From Fimbriimonas ginsengisoli Gsoil 348 (GTDB lineage: Bacteria > Armatimonadota > Fimbriimonadia > Fimbriimonadales > Fimbriimonadaceae): a stretch of 64,000 bases of DNA. The stretch lies in assembly GCF_000724625.1 (NCBI RefSeq), contig NZ_CP007139.1, positions 1,302,001-1,366,000 of the forward strand, in the 5' to 3' direction. The position numbers and the translations under genes are program-made. The notes below the pieces were generated by a model that was given only the letters and a program-made list of their open reading frames with translations, was not told the DNA's origin and searched no databases. Shown here piece after piece: positions 16,711 through 25,482 of the stretch. Position 1 is the first letter of the stretch; each line of letters starts with the position of its first letter.

Positions 16711-17435
16711 GCGAAACCATTCCCACTGCGGAAACGCCCCAATCCTCCGAAGGGCTCGCCGAAAACTTCCTCATTAAAGAAGTAGCCAGAGTCCGCACGA
16801 ACCTTATCCGCACCCGATTTATGGTCGCCGGCAGCGTATTGTTCCTCGGCGGATATATGTGGTACCTGACGAGTGGCTTCCGAGAAAATCTCGAACCCAA
16901 GACGGCGGCGTTCATCACGACCAGCCTCGTGAATCAGCGTTTAGACGAGGCGGAGCCCCAGTTCGCCACCTTCATTCGCGAAAAGGTTCCGCAGACGATC
17001 CGCGGGGCTCCCGACTACGCGTTAGCCCGATTGCCCGAGTACCGAGCCTCGATCGAGAATCGTGTAGAGCATGATCTCCGAGGTCAGGCTGAGGCGAGCT
17101 CGGCTCAACTGACGAAGGAGCTGGGCGAGTTTCTGACGTTGCACAAGACGGAAGTCGAGGCAATGCTTCAAGAGCCCGATAAGGCGGCATCCGCCAACGC
17201 AATGGGCGCTGCCCTCGAAGAAAGGTTCCGTACCTTCCTGGCTGAGCAGCCGGTAGCGGGCGAAACGATCAAGTCGAGACTGGACAAGACGCTCAAGTCC
17301 ATGGACGACATCGAAAAGAGAACGACACGACTGGCGGCGAACAAAGGACTCACTCCTACCGAGCAGAAAACCCGTCGGGCGATCGCAAACCTAATGCGGC
17401 GCGTAGACTCGGCGAAAGGGCAACCTACTCGTTAG
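16707..17435 (+). CDS. Membrane-anchored coiled-coil protein (second of a pair)
   Basis: A 242-residue protein with the same architecture as its upstream neighbour: a polar N-terminus, one transmembrane helix (about residues 39-58, MVAGSVLFLGGYMWYLTSG), then a long helical segment rich in Glu, Lys and Gln. The two are probably paralogues that form a hetero-oligomer, since they are coupled by an ATGA overlap. No catalytic motif is visible. Confidence 0.75.
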   Translation: MSETIPTAETPQSSEGLAENFLIKEVARVRTNLIRTRFMVAGSVLFLGGYMWYLTSGFRENLEPKTAAFITTSLVNQRLDEAEPQFATFIREKVPQTIRGAPDYALARLPEYRASIENRVEHDLRGQAEASSAQLTKELGEFLTLHKTEVEAMLQEPDKAASANAMGAALEERFRTFLAEQPVAGETIKSRLDKTLKSMDDIEKRTTRLAANKGLTPTEQKTRRAIANLMRRVDSAKGQPTR

Positions 17436-17477
17436 CCCAAGGGACAAGCTTCGGCTGAAGATGAATACAATCTCCGG

Positions 17478-17966
17478 ATGATCCGAAAGCCGACGCTCTA
17501 TCTCATGTGCGGCCTTCCCGGTTCGGGCAAGACAACGTTGGCCAAGCGTTTGGAGCAGGACGCGCCCGCCTTGCGGTTGACGCCCGACGAATGGATGATT
17601 CCACTTTACGGCGAGGGTATCGGCGAACCCGACACGATCGTTCGATGGAACGATGCCCATGACCGGGTAGAGCGGATTCAATGGCAGATCGCCGAGCGGG
17701 CTCTTCAATTGGGGATGAACGTCGTTCTGGACTTCGGGGTCTGGTCTCGCGAGGAGCGCGAAGATTTCCGGACGAGAGCCGCCGGCGTGGGCGCCCGGTC
17801 GGAGCTGATTCTTCTCGACGAGCCACTGGACGTGCTCAAAACGAGGGTTAAGGCGCGAAATAGCGCAACGGGAGAGGCGGCTTACCCAATCAGCGAGGCC
17901 GAGCTCGAACGGTGGCACGCGGTGTTTCAACCACCTAGCCGAGACGAGTTAGAGCCGCGTGAGTAA
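17478..17966 (+). CDS. P-loop kinase-like ATPase (AAA_33 / zeta-toxin-like)
   Basis: A 162-residue nucleotide-binding protein. Walker A GLPGSGKTT covers residues 12-20. A strand ending in VLDFG after residue 75 and the lid-like segment REEREDFRTRA follow, as in small predicted kinases related to zeta toxins and polynucleotide kinases. The substrate is unknown. Its last codons and stop lie within a 50-base segment that recurs, non-coding, at 23349-23397. No antitoxin-like partner is adjacent. Confidence 0.8.
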   Translation: MIRKPTLYLMCGLPGSGKTTLAKRLEQDAPALRLTPDEWMIPLYGEGIGEPDTIVRWNDAHDRVERIQWQIAERALQLGMNVVLDFGVWSREEREDFRTRAAGVGARSELILLDEPLDVLKTRVKARNSATGEAAYPISEAELERWHAVFQPPSRDELEPRE

Positions 17967-17970
17967 GAAT
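17921..17970 (+). repeat. 50-bp repeat, copy 1 (coding end of P-loop gene)
   Basis: This segment, starting GGTGTTTCAACCACCT and ending GCCGCGTGAGTAAGAAT, recurs at 23349-23397 with a single one-base indel. A shorter related piece lies at about 47090-47106. Here it encodes the last residues and stop of the P-loop kinase. Confidence 0.85.
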
Positions 17971-18005
17971 GGCTTCTCCGATTACGTTTGGTAACCTCGG
18001 ACGGC

Positions 18006-18968
18006 ATGTTGCTCGTTTCCGCGGTCTTACTGTCGCTTTCGTTCCAAGGAGGGGCGCCTACCAACCCGGTCTTGGTAGGGGCGGACCCACATGCGATGCG
18101 CATCGGACGGCAGTTCTGGATCTATCCCACCCAGAGTCCGGCGGACGGGCCGGGGTTCTTCGCCTTTTCGTCAAGCGATCTGAGAACGTGGACGCAACAC
18201 GGGCCGATTCTCCGGTTCGCGAACGTGAAGTGGATTAAAGACGATGGAGAGACGACGCATTACGCCTGGGCGCCGGGGGTGGCGGAACGGTACGGGAAGT
18301 TCTATTTCTACTACGCGGTCGGCCCGCAGGGGCGGACGCCTTCCCGCATCGGCGTTGCGGTCGGCCCCCGGCCGGATGGTCCGTTCGTCGACTCAGGGAA
18401 GCCGCTCCTGACCGGCGGCAAGGGGTTCGAGGCGATCGATCCGATGGTTTTCGGAGATCCGCGGACGGGCCGCTTCTACCTTTATGCGGGGGGAAGCGCG
18501 GGGGCTAAGCTGCGGGTGTTCGAGATGACGGACGACATGGTCAACCTCCGCCGGGAGATCCCAGTGCAGACGCCGCCGAAGTTTACCGAGGGGCCGTTCA
18601 TGCATTTCCGGAACGGGGTGTATTACCTTTCGTATAGCCATGGCGGATGGCGGGATGCCTCCTACTCGGTCCACTATGCGACGTCGAATACGCCCGTCGG
18701 CCCCTGGCGGTACCGGGGAGCGATCCTAACCAGCGACGAGCACCACAAGGGGCCGGGCCATCACTCGATCTTCTGGGGACCGGGGCCGGACGAGTGGTTC
18801 ATCGCCTACCACCGGTGGAACAACGCCGTGGGAAACGGGCCTTACCGAGGCCAGCGACAGATCGCCATCGAACCGCTTCATCACGAGTACGGAACCTGGA
18901 TTCGACCGGTGCGAATGACCGACAATGCGCCGAAGTTGTCGCCTCTAGTTGGTATTGGAAAGGGGTGA
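18006..18968 (+). CDS. GH43-type glycoside hydrolase, secreted
   Basis: A 320-residue five-bladed beta-propeller glycosidase resembling family 43 (arabinanase/xylosidase group). The GADPHAMRI motif supplies the expected general base, Asp27. The later AIDPMVFGD supplies the pKa-modulating Asp and FTEGPFMH the acid Glu. The signal peptide MLLVSAVLLSLSFQG supports ATG 18006 rather than the in-frame TTG at 17988. It should cleave arabinose- or xylose-containing polysaccharide outside the cytoplasm. TrmO follows two bases after its stop. Confidence 0.87.
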   Translation: MLLVSAVLLSLSFQGGAPTNPVLVGADPHAMRIGRQFWIYPTQSPADGPGFFAFSSSDLRTWTQHGPILRFANVKWIKDDGETTHYAWAPGVAERYGKFYFYYAVGPQGRTPSRIGVAVGPRPDGPFVDSGKPLLTGGKGFEAIDPMVFGDPRTGRFYLYAGGSAGAKLRVFEMTDDMVNLRREIPVQTPPKFTEGPFMHFRNGVYYLSYSHGGWRDASYSVHYATSNTPVGPWRYRGAILTSDEHHKGPGHHSIFWGPGPDEWFIAYHRWNNAVGNGPYRGQRQIAIEPLHHEYGTWIRPVRMTDNAPKLSPLVGIGKG

Positions 18969-18970
18969 CC

Positions 18971-19768
18971 ATGGAGCTTACGTTGCAGCCAATTGGGTAC
19001 GTGCGGGCAACGAAAGGGTTCAAGTTCGACGCACCACACCAGCCGGACGTCGGTTCGGACGAAGTCAATTTCATCGAGCTCCTGCCGGGGCGGCAGTTCG
19101 AACTCGCGCTCCAGGACCTGGACGGGTTCGACAAAATCTGGCTGATCTCGTGGTTCGATCGAAACCGAAGCTGGCGCCCGCGGGTGCTTCCGCCGCGGGG
19201 TCCGGCTAAACGCCGAGGAGTGTTTGCCACTCGGTCACCGCATCGTCCCAATCCTATTGGTCTGACCTGCGTTTCGTTGCTCGGCATCGAGGGCCGGATC
19301 CTCAAGGTTGGTGCGCTGGACCTGACGGATGGAACTCCGATTCTGGACATCAAGCCCTACTTGCGCACGGTCGACTGCCATCCGGATAGCCGCCTCGGGT
19401 GGGTTCAGGAGATTGAGGAGCGCGAGGCGACTCCTCCCGCCTTCCTAGTCACATTGGAGCCTCTAGCGGAACGTCAGTTGCGCTGGCTGCGAGAAGTCTG
19501 GAACCTCGACTTCACCGAGCGCGCCTTCGCCCTCCTAAAACGCGATCCCGCGCCTCACCGGACGCGCCGCATCTTGCAGCTCTCCGAGAATCGGTACCGC
19601 ATCGCCTGCGGTCCTTGGCGAATGTTCTATCGAATCGAAGGCGATTCAGTAATCGTGGAGGAGGTCGCCAGCGGCTTTTCCCGCGAAACTCTGTCGGCTT
19701 CGACGGGTGAGAAGACGACGGATCGCGAGGCGCACATGGCGTTCCTCCACCTCGACTGGTCCGTTTGA
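18971..19768 (+). CDS. trmO: tRNA methyltransferase TrmO (TsaA domain)
   Basis: A 265-residue TsaA/TrmO-type protein that methylates the N6 of threonylcarbamoyladenosine-37 in tRNA using SAM. The N-terminal QPIGYVRA, the RGVFATRSPHRPNPIGLT signature (about 77-94) and LDLTDGTPILDIKPYL (about 115-130) mark the catalytic domain. The C-terminal hundred residues form the second domain. ATG 18971 lies two bases after the preceding stop, with GAAAGGGG before it. Pairing with a secreted glycosidase appears accidental. Confidence 0.85.
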   Translation: MELTLQPIGYVRATKGFKFDAPHQPDVGSDEVNFIELLPGRQFELALQDLDGFDKIWLISWFDRNRSWRPRVLPPRGPAKRRGVFATRSPHRPNPIGLTCVSLLGIEGRILKVGALDLTDGTPILDIKPYLRTVDCHPDSRLGWVQEIEEREATPPAFLVTLEPLAERQLRWLREVWNLDFTERAFALLKRDPAPHRTRRILQLSENRYRIACGPWRMFYRIEGDSVIVEEVASGFSRETLSASTGEKTTDREAHMAFLHLDWSV

Positions 19769-19920
19769 GCCCAGTTCTGGGGCGGTCTTTTCGAACATTA
19801 GAAGCGAGGTAAGCCCGTCCGCCTTCAAGTATCTACATAGCGGTTTGGGATCGGTCAGTCTTGATTGACAATGGTGAGTGCTTGGTGTAATTCGTTTTCA
19901 AGTCACGCGTCAATAGATAG

Positions 19921-20529
19921 ATGATTTGGTTTCCTTTGGTTGCTTCGGCATTTGGACTTACGCAAGTCACTCCTGAACAGCATTGGCCGGGAGGCATGTA
20001 TGGCAAACATAGGATCGTCTTCGTCGGTTGGCACGACGAGATGGACAGCCGGGATCAGTGGGGGGCGCTCGACATGGAGAACAAGGCGTTCACCGCGGCC
20101 CCGACGAAGGGAACGATCTTTCTGGGTCTCGACCGGGCTCCCGCAAATTGGCCCTATGGGTACCAGTGGAGCGGCGTGACGCGAGACCTTTACGTGGACG
20201 TCGCCAGGTTTCCCATGCTGATGGCCCGCGTTATCCAAGTGCAGGGTTATGCGCACTTGGATATCGATGTGCTGGATGCCAAAAGCAAAGCAATCAACAC
20301 GCTTCGCAGCAACACGCTGACCGCGCCGGGAATCTCGTCGATCGACCTAGGGAGACTTTTGCCGCCGGGCCAGGCGCACCTCCGTCTTCGCTTGATCGTG
20401 GGAGGACCGAACGAAGGATGCTGCGCCACCTACGACTGGGTCCGATTCGTAAACAAGGTCGATGCCGATTTTCTCACTAAGGACCCCGATTGGGGCTACG
20501 TCCGGATGCACGGCATGATGCTTCGCTAG
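19921..20529 (+). CDS. Hypothetical secreted beta-rich protein
   Basis: A 202-residue protein with a short hydrophobic N-terminus (MIWFPLVASAFGL) that may be a signal peptide. Trp- and Tyr-rich, strand-forming sequence follows, including WPYGYQWSGVTRDLYVDV and a vicinal Cys pair in GCCATYDW. The look is that of a carbohydrate-binding beta sandwich, but I recognise no family. It is a single gene with no clear partner. Confidence 0.65.
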   Translation: MIWFPLVASAFGLTQVTPEQHWPGGMYGKHRIVFVGWHDEMDSRDQWGALDMENKAFTAAPTKGTIFLGLDRAPANWPYGYQWSGVTRDLYVDVARFPMLMARVIQVQGYAHLDIDVLDAKSKAINTLRSNTLTAPGISSIDLGRLLPPGQAHLRLRLIVGGPNEGCCATYDWVRFVNKVDADFLTKDPDWGYVRMHGMMLR

Positions 20530-20655
20530 GGGTGCTCAACGCTCCAGTTCTGCTTGCCCTGTTGTGCCTCATCCGGCGTGATCCAATCGAACCGAATACA
20601 ATGGTAGGAAGATACGCAAGCCTAGGCTCTATCTTCTCTTTCAAACTTGGTCGCT

Positions 20656-21525
20656 TTAAGGTGAATCGGCATCCTTTACCGCCAAAGATTCGATTCGAGG
20701 AGCCGCTTGCCAAGTAGCGGCTCGCAGCTCTCGGGGACTCGCCCCGTAGCTTTGTCGAACGAGCCGGGAAAAATGATAGGGAGACTGGAACCCGACGCGA
20801 GAGGAAATTTCGGTGATAGAAAGTCCGGTGTTGAGCAAGAGTCGCACTCCGCGCTCGGTCCGTTTTCGCCAAAGGTATCGAATCGGCGTTTCCGAAAAGT
20901 GCTGGCGAAAGAGGCGCGTTAGATGCTGGGCCGACATCTGGGCCACTTCGGCTAGATCCCCGAGCGTTTGGGGCTCGGAGAGGTTTGCTTCGAGATAATG
21001 AAGAGCCTTTTCCAACGATTCCCATGTCCCCACGAAAGTAGGGGCGTTTGCATCGGCGAGGAACGCTTCGAACGCACTGATCGCCAACGCCTCCAACCAA
21101 TACTCCATCTCGCCTACGTTGAGCGTTTGAAGCCCGAGGTCGATGACGGCGAGAAGACGACTGGATGCAACGGCGGTTCGAGGAGCTCGTTGAAGTCGAT
21201 CGGCAAGGCCGAATTTCGGAACGTCCGGATAGATCGCCACCCACGTATGCCGTGTTGGACGATCTGTGGCGAACCTGACATGCTCCGTCTGCCCCGGGAA
21301 CATTAGAGCACAACTTCCTACTGGAATCTCGAACTCCTCGTTTTCAACGGTTGCTACCGCTGATCCGGAGGTGACGACGACTAGTTGATAAGTGGCTTGG
21401 ATGCGTGGGCCGCACGTTCCTCGGGGATCGTACTGAGCTTCGCCGAAGTTCGCCCTCGGGGCGAGGCGCATGTTGATTGCAGATAGTTTTTTGACATGCC
21501 TATACATCGACGAGAGGTCACTCAT
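20656..21525 (-). CDS. AraC-family transcriptional regulator
   Basis: A 289-residue regulator. The N-terminal half is a cupin-like ligand domain (SAVATVENEEFEIPVGSCALMF). The C-terminal half holds two helix-turn-helix units, the first with LGDLAEVAQMSAQHLTRLFRQ and the second with ITEISSRVGFQSPYHFSRLVRQ, the AraC signature. The frame is open further upstream to 21966, but that part lies under the divergent serine hydrolase gene. ATG 21525 gives the usual family length and an intergenic gap. It probably controls the divergent hydrolase gene. Confidence 0.88.
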   Translation of the reverse strand: MSDLSSMYRHVKKLSAINMRLAPRANFGEAQYDPRGTCGPRIQATYQLVVVTSGSAVATVENEEFEIPVGSCALMFPGQTEHVRFATDRPTRHTWVAIYPDVPKFGLADRLQRAPRTAVASSRLLAVIDLGLQTLNVGEMEYWLEALAISAFEAFLADANAPTFVGTWESLEKALHYLEANLSEPQTLGDLAEVAQMSAQHLTRLFRQHFSETPIRYLWRKRTERGVRLLLNTGLSITEISSRVGFQSPYHFSRLVRQSYGASPRELRAATWQAAPRIESLAVKDADSP

Positions 21526-21588
21526 ATGCATATCATACAGGTGCGTCATCGAAAGCGCGATGTGACGCTTCTCGCGCAGCCTTATCTT

Positions 21589-23319
21589 ATGAACCCCCTC
21601 AAGCCGTTTTCCAGGACCTTTCTGGCTCTCGTAATCGCCGTCCCTGCGCTTTCCTCGATTTGCCAGGCCGACGCCGTCGACGACTTTGTACGGGCTCGGA
21701 TGTTGAGGGACAAAATTCCGGGGGTTTCGCTTGCGGTCATTCGGGACGGGAAGGTGATCAAATCGGCAGGCTACGGATATGCGAACCTGGAGCTCGGAGC
21801 GACTGCTACTCCAAATACCGTCTACCAAATTGGTTCCATCACGAAGCAGTTCACCGCCGCGGCCGTCATGCTTCTGGTCCAGAACCGCAAACTCGGTCTT
21901 GACGACAGGCTTTCCAAGTACCTCCCGAATGTGCCCGCCGCTTGGGCTGATATCCGAATTCGCCATCTCCTAACGCATACGGCGGGTCTCGAGGGGAACG
22001 GCATTACCACTACGGAAAAGACCTTCTTTTCGGATTTCACCGAGGATGAGATTCTCGAATCGGCCAAGAAACTTCCGCTGATTTCGAAGCCGGGGGAGCG
22101 GTTTTCATACAGCAACCTCGGTTATGACTTGCTCGCAATGGTTATCGAGCGGGTTAGTGGCGTCAGCTATCGAACGTTCGTTTCGGAGCGCCTCCTTCGT
22201 CCCGCAGGTATGCACTCGACCGACGTAAACGACCCACTGACCATTGTTAGGTCACGGGCGCAAGGGTATTTATTCGTAGACGGCAGACTTCGAAACTGTA
22301 TTCAAATCAGTCCGACGCAATTCCGAGGTTCTGCCTCTCTTTATTCGACCGTCCTCGACCTCGCAAAGTGGGACATGTTCCTTACGCACGGTAACGTCCT
22401 TCAAAAATCGAGTCTTGCCGCAATGTGGGCGCCTATGACTCTTAACGACGGCAAGGCGACTGGCTACGGATTTGGGTGGTTCCTATCGTCGATTCGCGGG
22501 CACCGAGTCGTTCGTCACAACGGCGCGATGAACGGGTTCTTGGGAAACATAGCGCGATTCGTGCACGACAAACTCACCGTCATCGTCCTTGCGAATCAGA
22601 GCGGAGTTGCCGATACCGAACGGATGGCCACGGCCATTGCTCGATTGTACGTTCCAGGGCTTCGGTACGCGCCTCCCGTGAAGCTTCTCGCCGCGCCGAA
22701 GATAGGCCCAAACGAACTCCGAATGCTTACCGGTCGATATGAGTATTGGGGTGGCGGCTACCTGCTCACGGTGGCCGCAGAAAAAGGTCGGTTGGTGGGC
22801 CATATGCCCGACGCGGGGCTTAATGACTACTTGCCGCTTTCGGATGGTTCGTATTGGCAGCCGGATGACGGGGTTCAACTGACTCCCACTAGGGATTCGA
22901 AAGGCCAAGTGGTTGGCCTGAAGGTGAGATTCGACGGCGGCTGGGTACATCCGATTCCAAAAGTCGGCCCTCTCGTCGCGGACCTTGTGCCGAGCCGAGA
23001 TACAAATCCGGCGCTAAGTAGGGAGATCGAAGCCGACTTCTCGGCGTTCGGGAAAGGACCGGCAGCGGTCAAGAAAATGCTCGGCATCCTGCCGGCCAAG
23101 GCTAGATCGGTTTCTCGACCGGATCTGAATTTCGCCCGATTCTGTGGTCTTCAATTCATCGCCGAGCAAGACGTCGCCGAACGAGGCATCGAGAGAAACG
23201 GCGCAAAAATCGCCTGGATCAGATATTTCAGGTTCGCGAGTGCCACAGGCAGGAAGTTCGCGATGGTCTACCTTACGAAGGACCACCTCCTTGCGGACTA
23301 CGACCTTACCACCGAGTAA
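21589..23319 (+). CDS. Serine hydrolase, class C beta-lactamase-like
   Basis: A 576-residue exported serine hydrolase of the beta-lactamase/D-alanyl-D-alanine peptidase fold. The signal peptide ends near residue 28 (ICQADA). The nucleophile motif is S83-I-T-K86, followed by the YSNLGY motif and the RHNGAMNGF motif in the KTG position. A long C-terminal beta domain follows, as in many esterase or peptidase members. ATG 21589 is preferred over upstream in-frame codons because the signal peptide begins there. It is divergent from the AraC gene, its likely regulator. Confidence 0.87.
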   Translation: MNPLKPFSRTFLALVIAVPALSSICQADAVDDFVRARMLRDKIPGVSLAVIRDGKVIKSAGYGYANLELGATATPNTVYQIGSITKQFTAAAVMLLVQNRKLGLDDRLSKYLPNVPAAWADIRIRHLLTHTAGLEGNGITTTEKTFFSDFTEDEILESAKKLPLISKPGERFSYSNLGYDLLAMVIERVSGVSYRTFVSERLLRPAGMHSTDVNDPLTIVRSRAQGYLFVDGRLRNCIQISPTQFRGSASLYSTVLDLAKWDMFLTHGNVLQKSSLAAMWAPMTLNDGKATGYGFGWFLSSIRGHRVVRHNGAMNGFLGNIARFVHDKLTVIVLANQSGVADTERMATAIARLYVPGLRYAPPVKLLAAPKIGPNELRMLTGRYEYWGGGYLLTVAAEKGRLVGHMPDAGLNDYLPLSDGSYWQPDDGVQLTPTRDSKGQVVGLKVRFDGGWVHPIPKVGPLVADLVPSRDTNPALSREIEADFSAFGKGPAAVKKMLGILPAKARSVSRPDLNFARFCGLQFIAEQDVAERGIERNGAKIAWIRYFRFASATGRKFAMVYLTKDHLLADYDLTTE

Positions 23320-23348
23320 GCCGATCGAATACCGCCTGGCGAACACCG

Positions 23349-23397
23349 GGTGTTTCAACCACCTGCCGAGACGAGTTAGAGCCGCGTGAGTAAGAAT
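23349..23397 (+). repeat. 50-bp repeat, copy 2 (non-coding)
   Basis: This is a 49-base copy of 17921-17970, lacking one A. It lies after the serine hydrolase and 17 bases before the next gene. It carries the end of a P-loop kinase gene without the rest of that gene, so it is a relocated fragment or a mobile short repeat. Confidence 0.85.
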
Positions 23398-23414
23398 ATG
23401 TTTCTCTGAACATA

Positions 23415-24287
23415 ATGGATCTAATGGAACCAAACAAGCCTTCCGATCCTTTTGTCATTCGCAATAAATTTGTTCCAGATATTGTCATCGGGTCGTTTAA
23501 CGGTGAAGTCGTAGCGGAATGGCTTAGCCTGTCGGATGCATCTCAGCGCTGGCTTATCGGTACGGTCGGCCAAGCGTCCGAGATCAGTAATGTTGTTAGC
23601 GGGCTGAAAATGGGGGTCAACGAGGTGCGCCAAGGCGCCAGGGTCGTATTGGGTGGACGGTTCACTCACTGGATCATCAATCCGGCGCCTGGTTTTCCCA
23701 CCATTGCGGTCGAGGGGACCGTCGCGCCAAATACCCTGTATGTGGCCCTCGATGGCGGAAACTTCAACCTCGGCACCCACCTGCTCACGCACAGCATTCT
23801 GGGCGACGCGGACGAACTCGCCACCGGCATCTTTAAGTCGGGGCAGTGGAACGTGGTGCCGTACGAATCGATTCCTCAGCCTCCGGTTGTGCCCAAGGTG
23901 GAGGTCACGGCTTCGGTCGGAGCGATCGTGCTTCGAGACAATCGGTTCACGATCGGACCGGGCGACCCCCAGAAAACCGATCCAATCTACTTGTTCCAAC
24001 GGGTGGAGTGGTCGAATGGGTTTTCCTTCTGCAATTTGGCTACGAACATGTTCCTCGGCTATGCCGGGGATAAACAGCCCCTCAAACCGTATCCGATGAT
24101 GTGCGTCGAAGCGCTCTGGCAAAAGTGCTACTGCGACGGACCTGGTTATTGGTGCGCCTACCGTCCCTGGTCCAGTCCGAATATGGTTCTCACGGTCGCC
24201 GGAGGAGGAAGACCGCCTTTCGGCTCGGACGTTATCGTGGACAACTGGACCGGACAGCACGATAACAATATGTGGGCGATGTTCTAA
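23415..24287 (+). CDS. Hypothetical protein, possibly lectin-like
   Basis: A 290-residue protein without a signal peptide or recognised family. It is beta-rich, with a central Pro-rich hinge, PQPPVVPKVEV (about residue 153). The C-terminal half contains FCNLATNMFLGYAG, a cysteine cluster KCYCDGPGYWC and a closing DNNMWAMF, somewhat like ricin-type beta-trefoil repeats. That resemblance is weak. It is a single gene ending at a clear terminator. Confidence 0.6.
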   Translation: MDLMEPNKPSDPFVIRNKFVPDIVIGSFNGEVVAEWLSLSDASQRWLIGTVGQASEISNVVSGLKMGVNEVRQGARVVLGGRFTHWIINPAPGFPTIAVEGTVAPNTLYVALDGGNFNLGTHLLTHSILGDADELATGIFKSGQWNVVPYESIPQPPVVPKVEVTASVGAIVLRDNRFTIGPGDPQKTDPIYLFQRVEWSNGFSFCNLATNMFLGYAGDKQPLKPYPMMCVEALWQKCYCDGPGYWCAYRPWSSPNMVLTVAGGGRPPFGSDVIVDNWTGQHDNNMWAMF

Positions 24288-24302
24288 CTAGCGGCTGGCG
24301 AG

Positions 24303-24330
24303 AGGGTCGATTCGGCGGGTCGACCCTTTG
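24303..24330 (+). terminator. Rho-independent terminator
   Basis: AGGGTCGA (24303-24310) pairs with TCGACCCT (24320-24327) around a 9-base loop and is followed by TTG. It closes the hypothetical gene before the SGNH hydrolase. Confidence 0.7.
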
Positions 24331-24346
24331 AAGTAGCCTAAATCGC

Positions 24347-25063
24347 ATGGTCCTTCCTCTCGTGCTTGTCGCGTTCGTGGCCCAAGCCTCGCCTAAGAAC
24401 TACCTTGCCGACATCGTCGCTGAGATGACGAAGGAGTGGCCGCGAAATCGGACGATCGAGATCGTCTGCCATGGCCACAGCGTGCCCGCCGGGTATGCCA
24501 AGACGCCGGAGGTGCGGTCTCTCGACGCATATCCGAACCTCCTGCGCGAAGGCTTGGCTCATCGGTTTCCGCACGCCGTTATCAACGTGACCGTCACCGC
24601 GATCGGAGGTGAGAACTCGATCCAAGGCGAAAAGCGATTTGCCAAAGACGTCCTCTCTCGACACCCCGATGTCGTGACGATCGACTACGGGCTGAACGAC
24701 CGGGGCCTCGATCCTGCGGCGGTGCGGGACGCCTGGCAATCCATGATCGGCCAGGCAAAGCTTAGGAACGTCAAGGTGATCCTTCTGACCCCCACCGCGG
24801 ATCTCAGCGCGAAAATGGACGACCCCACCGATCCCTTGACGAAACAAGCCGTCGCGATTCGCCGGCTGGCCCAATCGGAAGGAGTCGGCCTCGTCGATAG
24901 CTTCGCCTTATTCCAACGGGAATTAGAGCGCGGAACCCCGCTGCCTTTCCTAATGGCTCAGATCAATCACCCCAATCGGCGAGGCCACGAACTTGTGGCC
25001 GCCGACATATTAGAGTGGTTTCCGAATCAGGAGACGGGCAAGGCACACAGTGGACGTCGATAA
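24347..25063 (+). CDS. SGNH/GDSL-type hydrolase, secreted
   Basis: A 238-residue exported esterase-like hydrolase. After a short signal peptide (MVLPLVLVAFVAQAS), block I reads GHSVPAGY with the nucleophile Ser, block III reads GLND, and block V reads NHPNRRGH with the catalytic His. Members act on acyl esters, for example on acetylated polysaccharides. A TAGCCT hexamer seven bases before the ATG could be a -10 element of a leaderless transcript. Confidence 0.85.
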   Translation: MVLPLVLVAFVAQASPKNYLADIVAEMTKEWPRNRTIEIVCHGHSVPAGYAKTPEVRSLDAYPNLLREGLAHRFPHAVINVTVTAIGGENSIQGEKRFAKDVLSRHPDVVTIDYGLNDRGLDPAAVRDAWQSMIGQAKLRNVKVILLTPTADLSAKMDDPTDPLTKQAVAIRRLAQSEGVGLVDSFALFQRELERGTPLPFLMAQINHPNRRGHELVAADILEWFPNQETGKAHSGRR

Positions 25064-25114
25064 GGACGAAGTCGGCCCCTTGGAAGAGACCTCACCATCT
25101 CGGCAATAACTGCG

Positions 25115-25142
25115 CTATACTGAACCATATGGTTCAGTATAG
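25115..25142. promoter_or_regulatory. 28-bp perfect palindrome over the arsR start
   Basis: CTATACTGAACCAT and its exact complement form an uninterrupted 28-base palindrome. The ATG of the ArsR gene (25129-25131) begins just past its centre. The left arm also holds a -10-like TATACT (25116-25121) placed so that transcription would start at or beside the A of the ATG. It is a strong candidate ArsR operator. Confidence 0.75.
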
Positions 25143-25482
25143 GCAAGCTGGCTTCGATGCCTCGTTCGGCGCGCTCTCGGATGCGACGCGGCGGGGCGTT
25201 CTGGAGCAACTGGGACGGGCGGACGCTTCGATCACCGCCCTGGCCGAGAGGTTTCAGATGACCCTTACCGGCATGAAGAAGCATGTAAGCGTCTTGGAGA
25301 AGGCGGGGCTCGTCAGCACGGAGAAGGTTGGACGCGTGCGGACCTGCCGGCTCGGATTGCGCGGACTAGCAGAGGAGGCGGCATGGATCGAGAGCTATCG
25401 CCAACTCTGGGCTGCGCGCTTCAACGAGTTGGACATCGTCGTTGAGGAATTGAAACGGAAGGAGAGCGCAGATGAAAGGTAA
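25129..25482 (+). CDS. ArsR-family transcriptional regulator
   Basis: A 117-residue SdpR-like ArsR regulator with ALSDATRRGVLEQLG (about residues 15-29) and a recognition region MTLTGMKKHVSVLEKAGLV. It has no metal-binding cysteines. ATG 25129 is chosen because the homologous part begins there and the palindrome is centred on it; an upstream in-frame GTG at 25015 lies inside the SGNH gene. It overlaps the DinB gene by 11 bases and heads a four-gene operon of DinB, SRPBCC and alpha/beta hydrolase. Confidence 0.9.
   Translation: MVQYRQAGFDASFGALSDATRRGVLEQLGRADASITALAERFQMTLTGMKKHVSVLEKAGLVSTEKVGRVRTCRLGLRGLAEEAAWIESYRQLWAARFNELDIVVEELKRKESADER

Noticed and set aside
21526-21966. Upstream extension of the AraC protein to 436 residues
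   Set aside because: The extra part overlaps the signal peptide region of the divergent serine hydrolase and has no similarity to AraC proteins.
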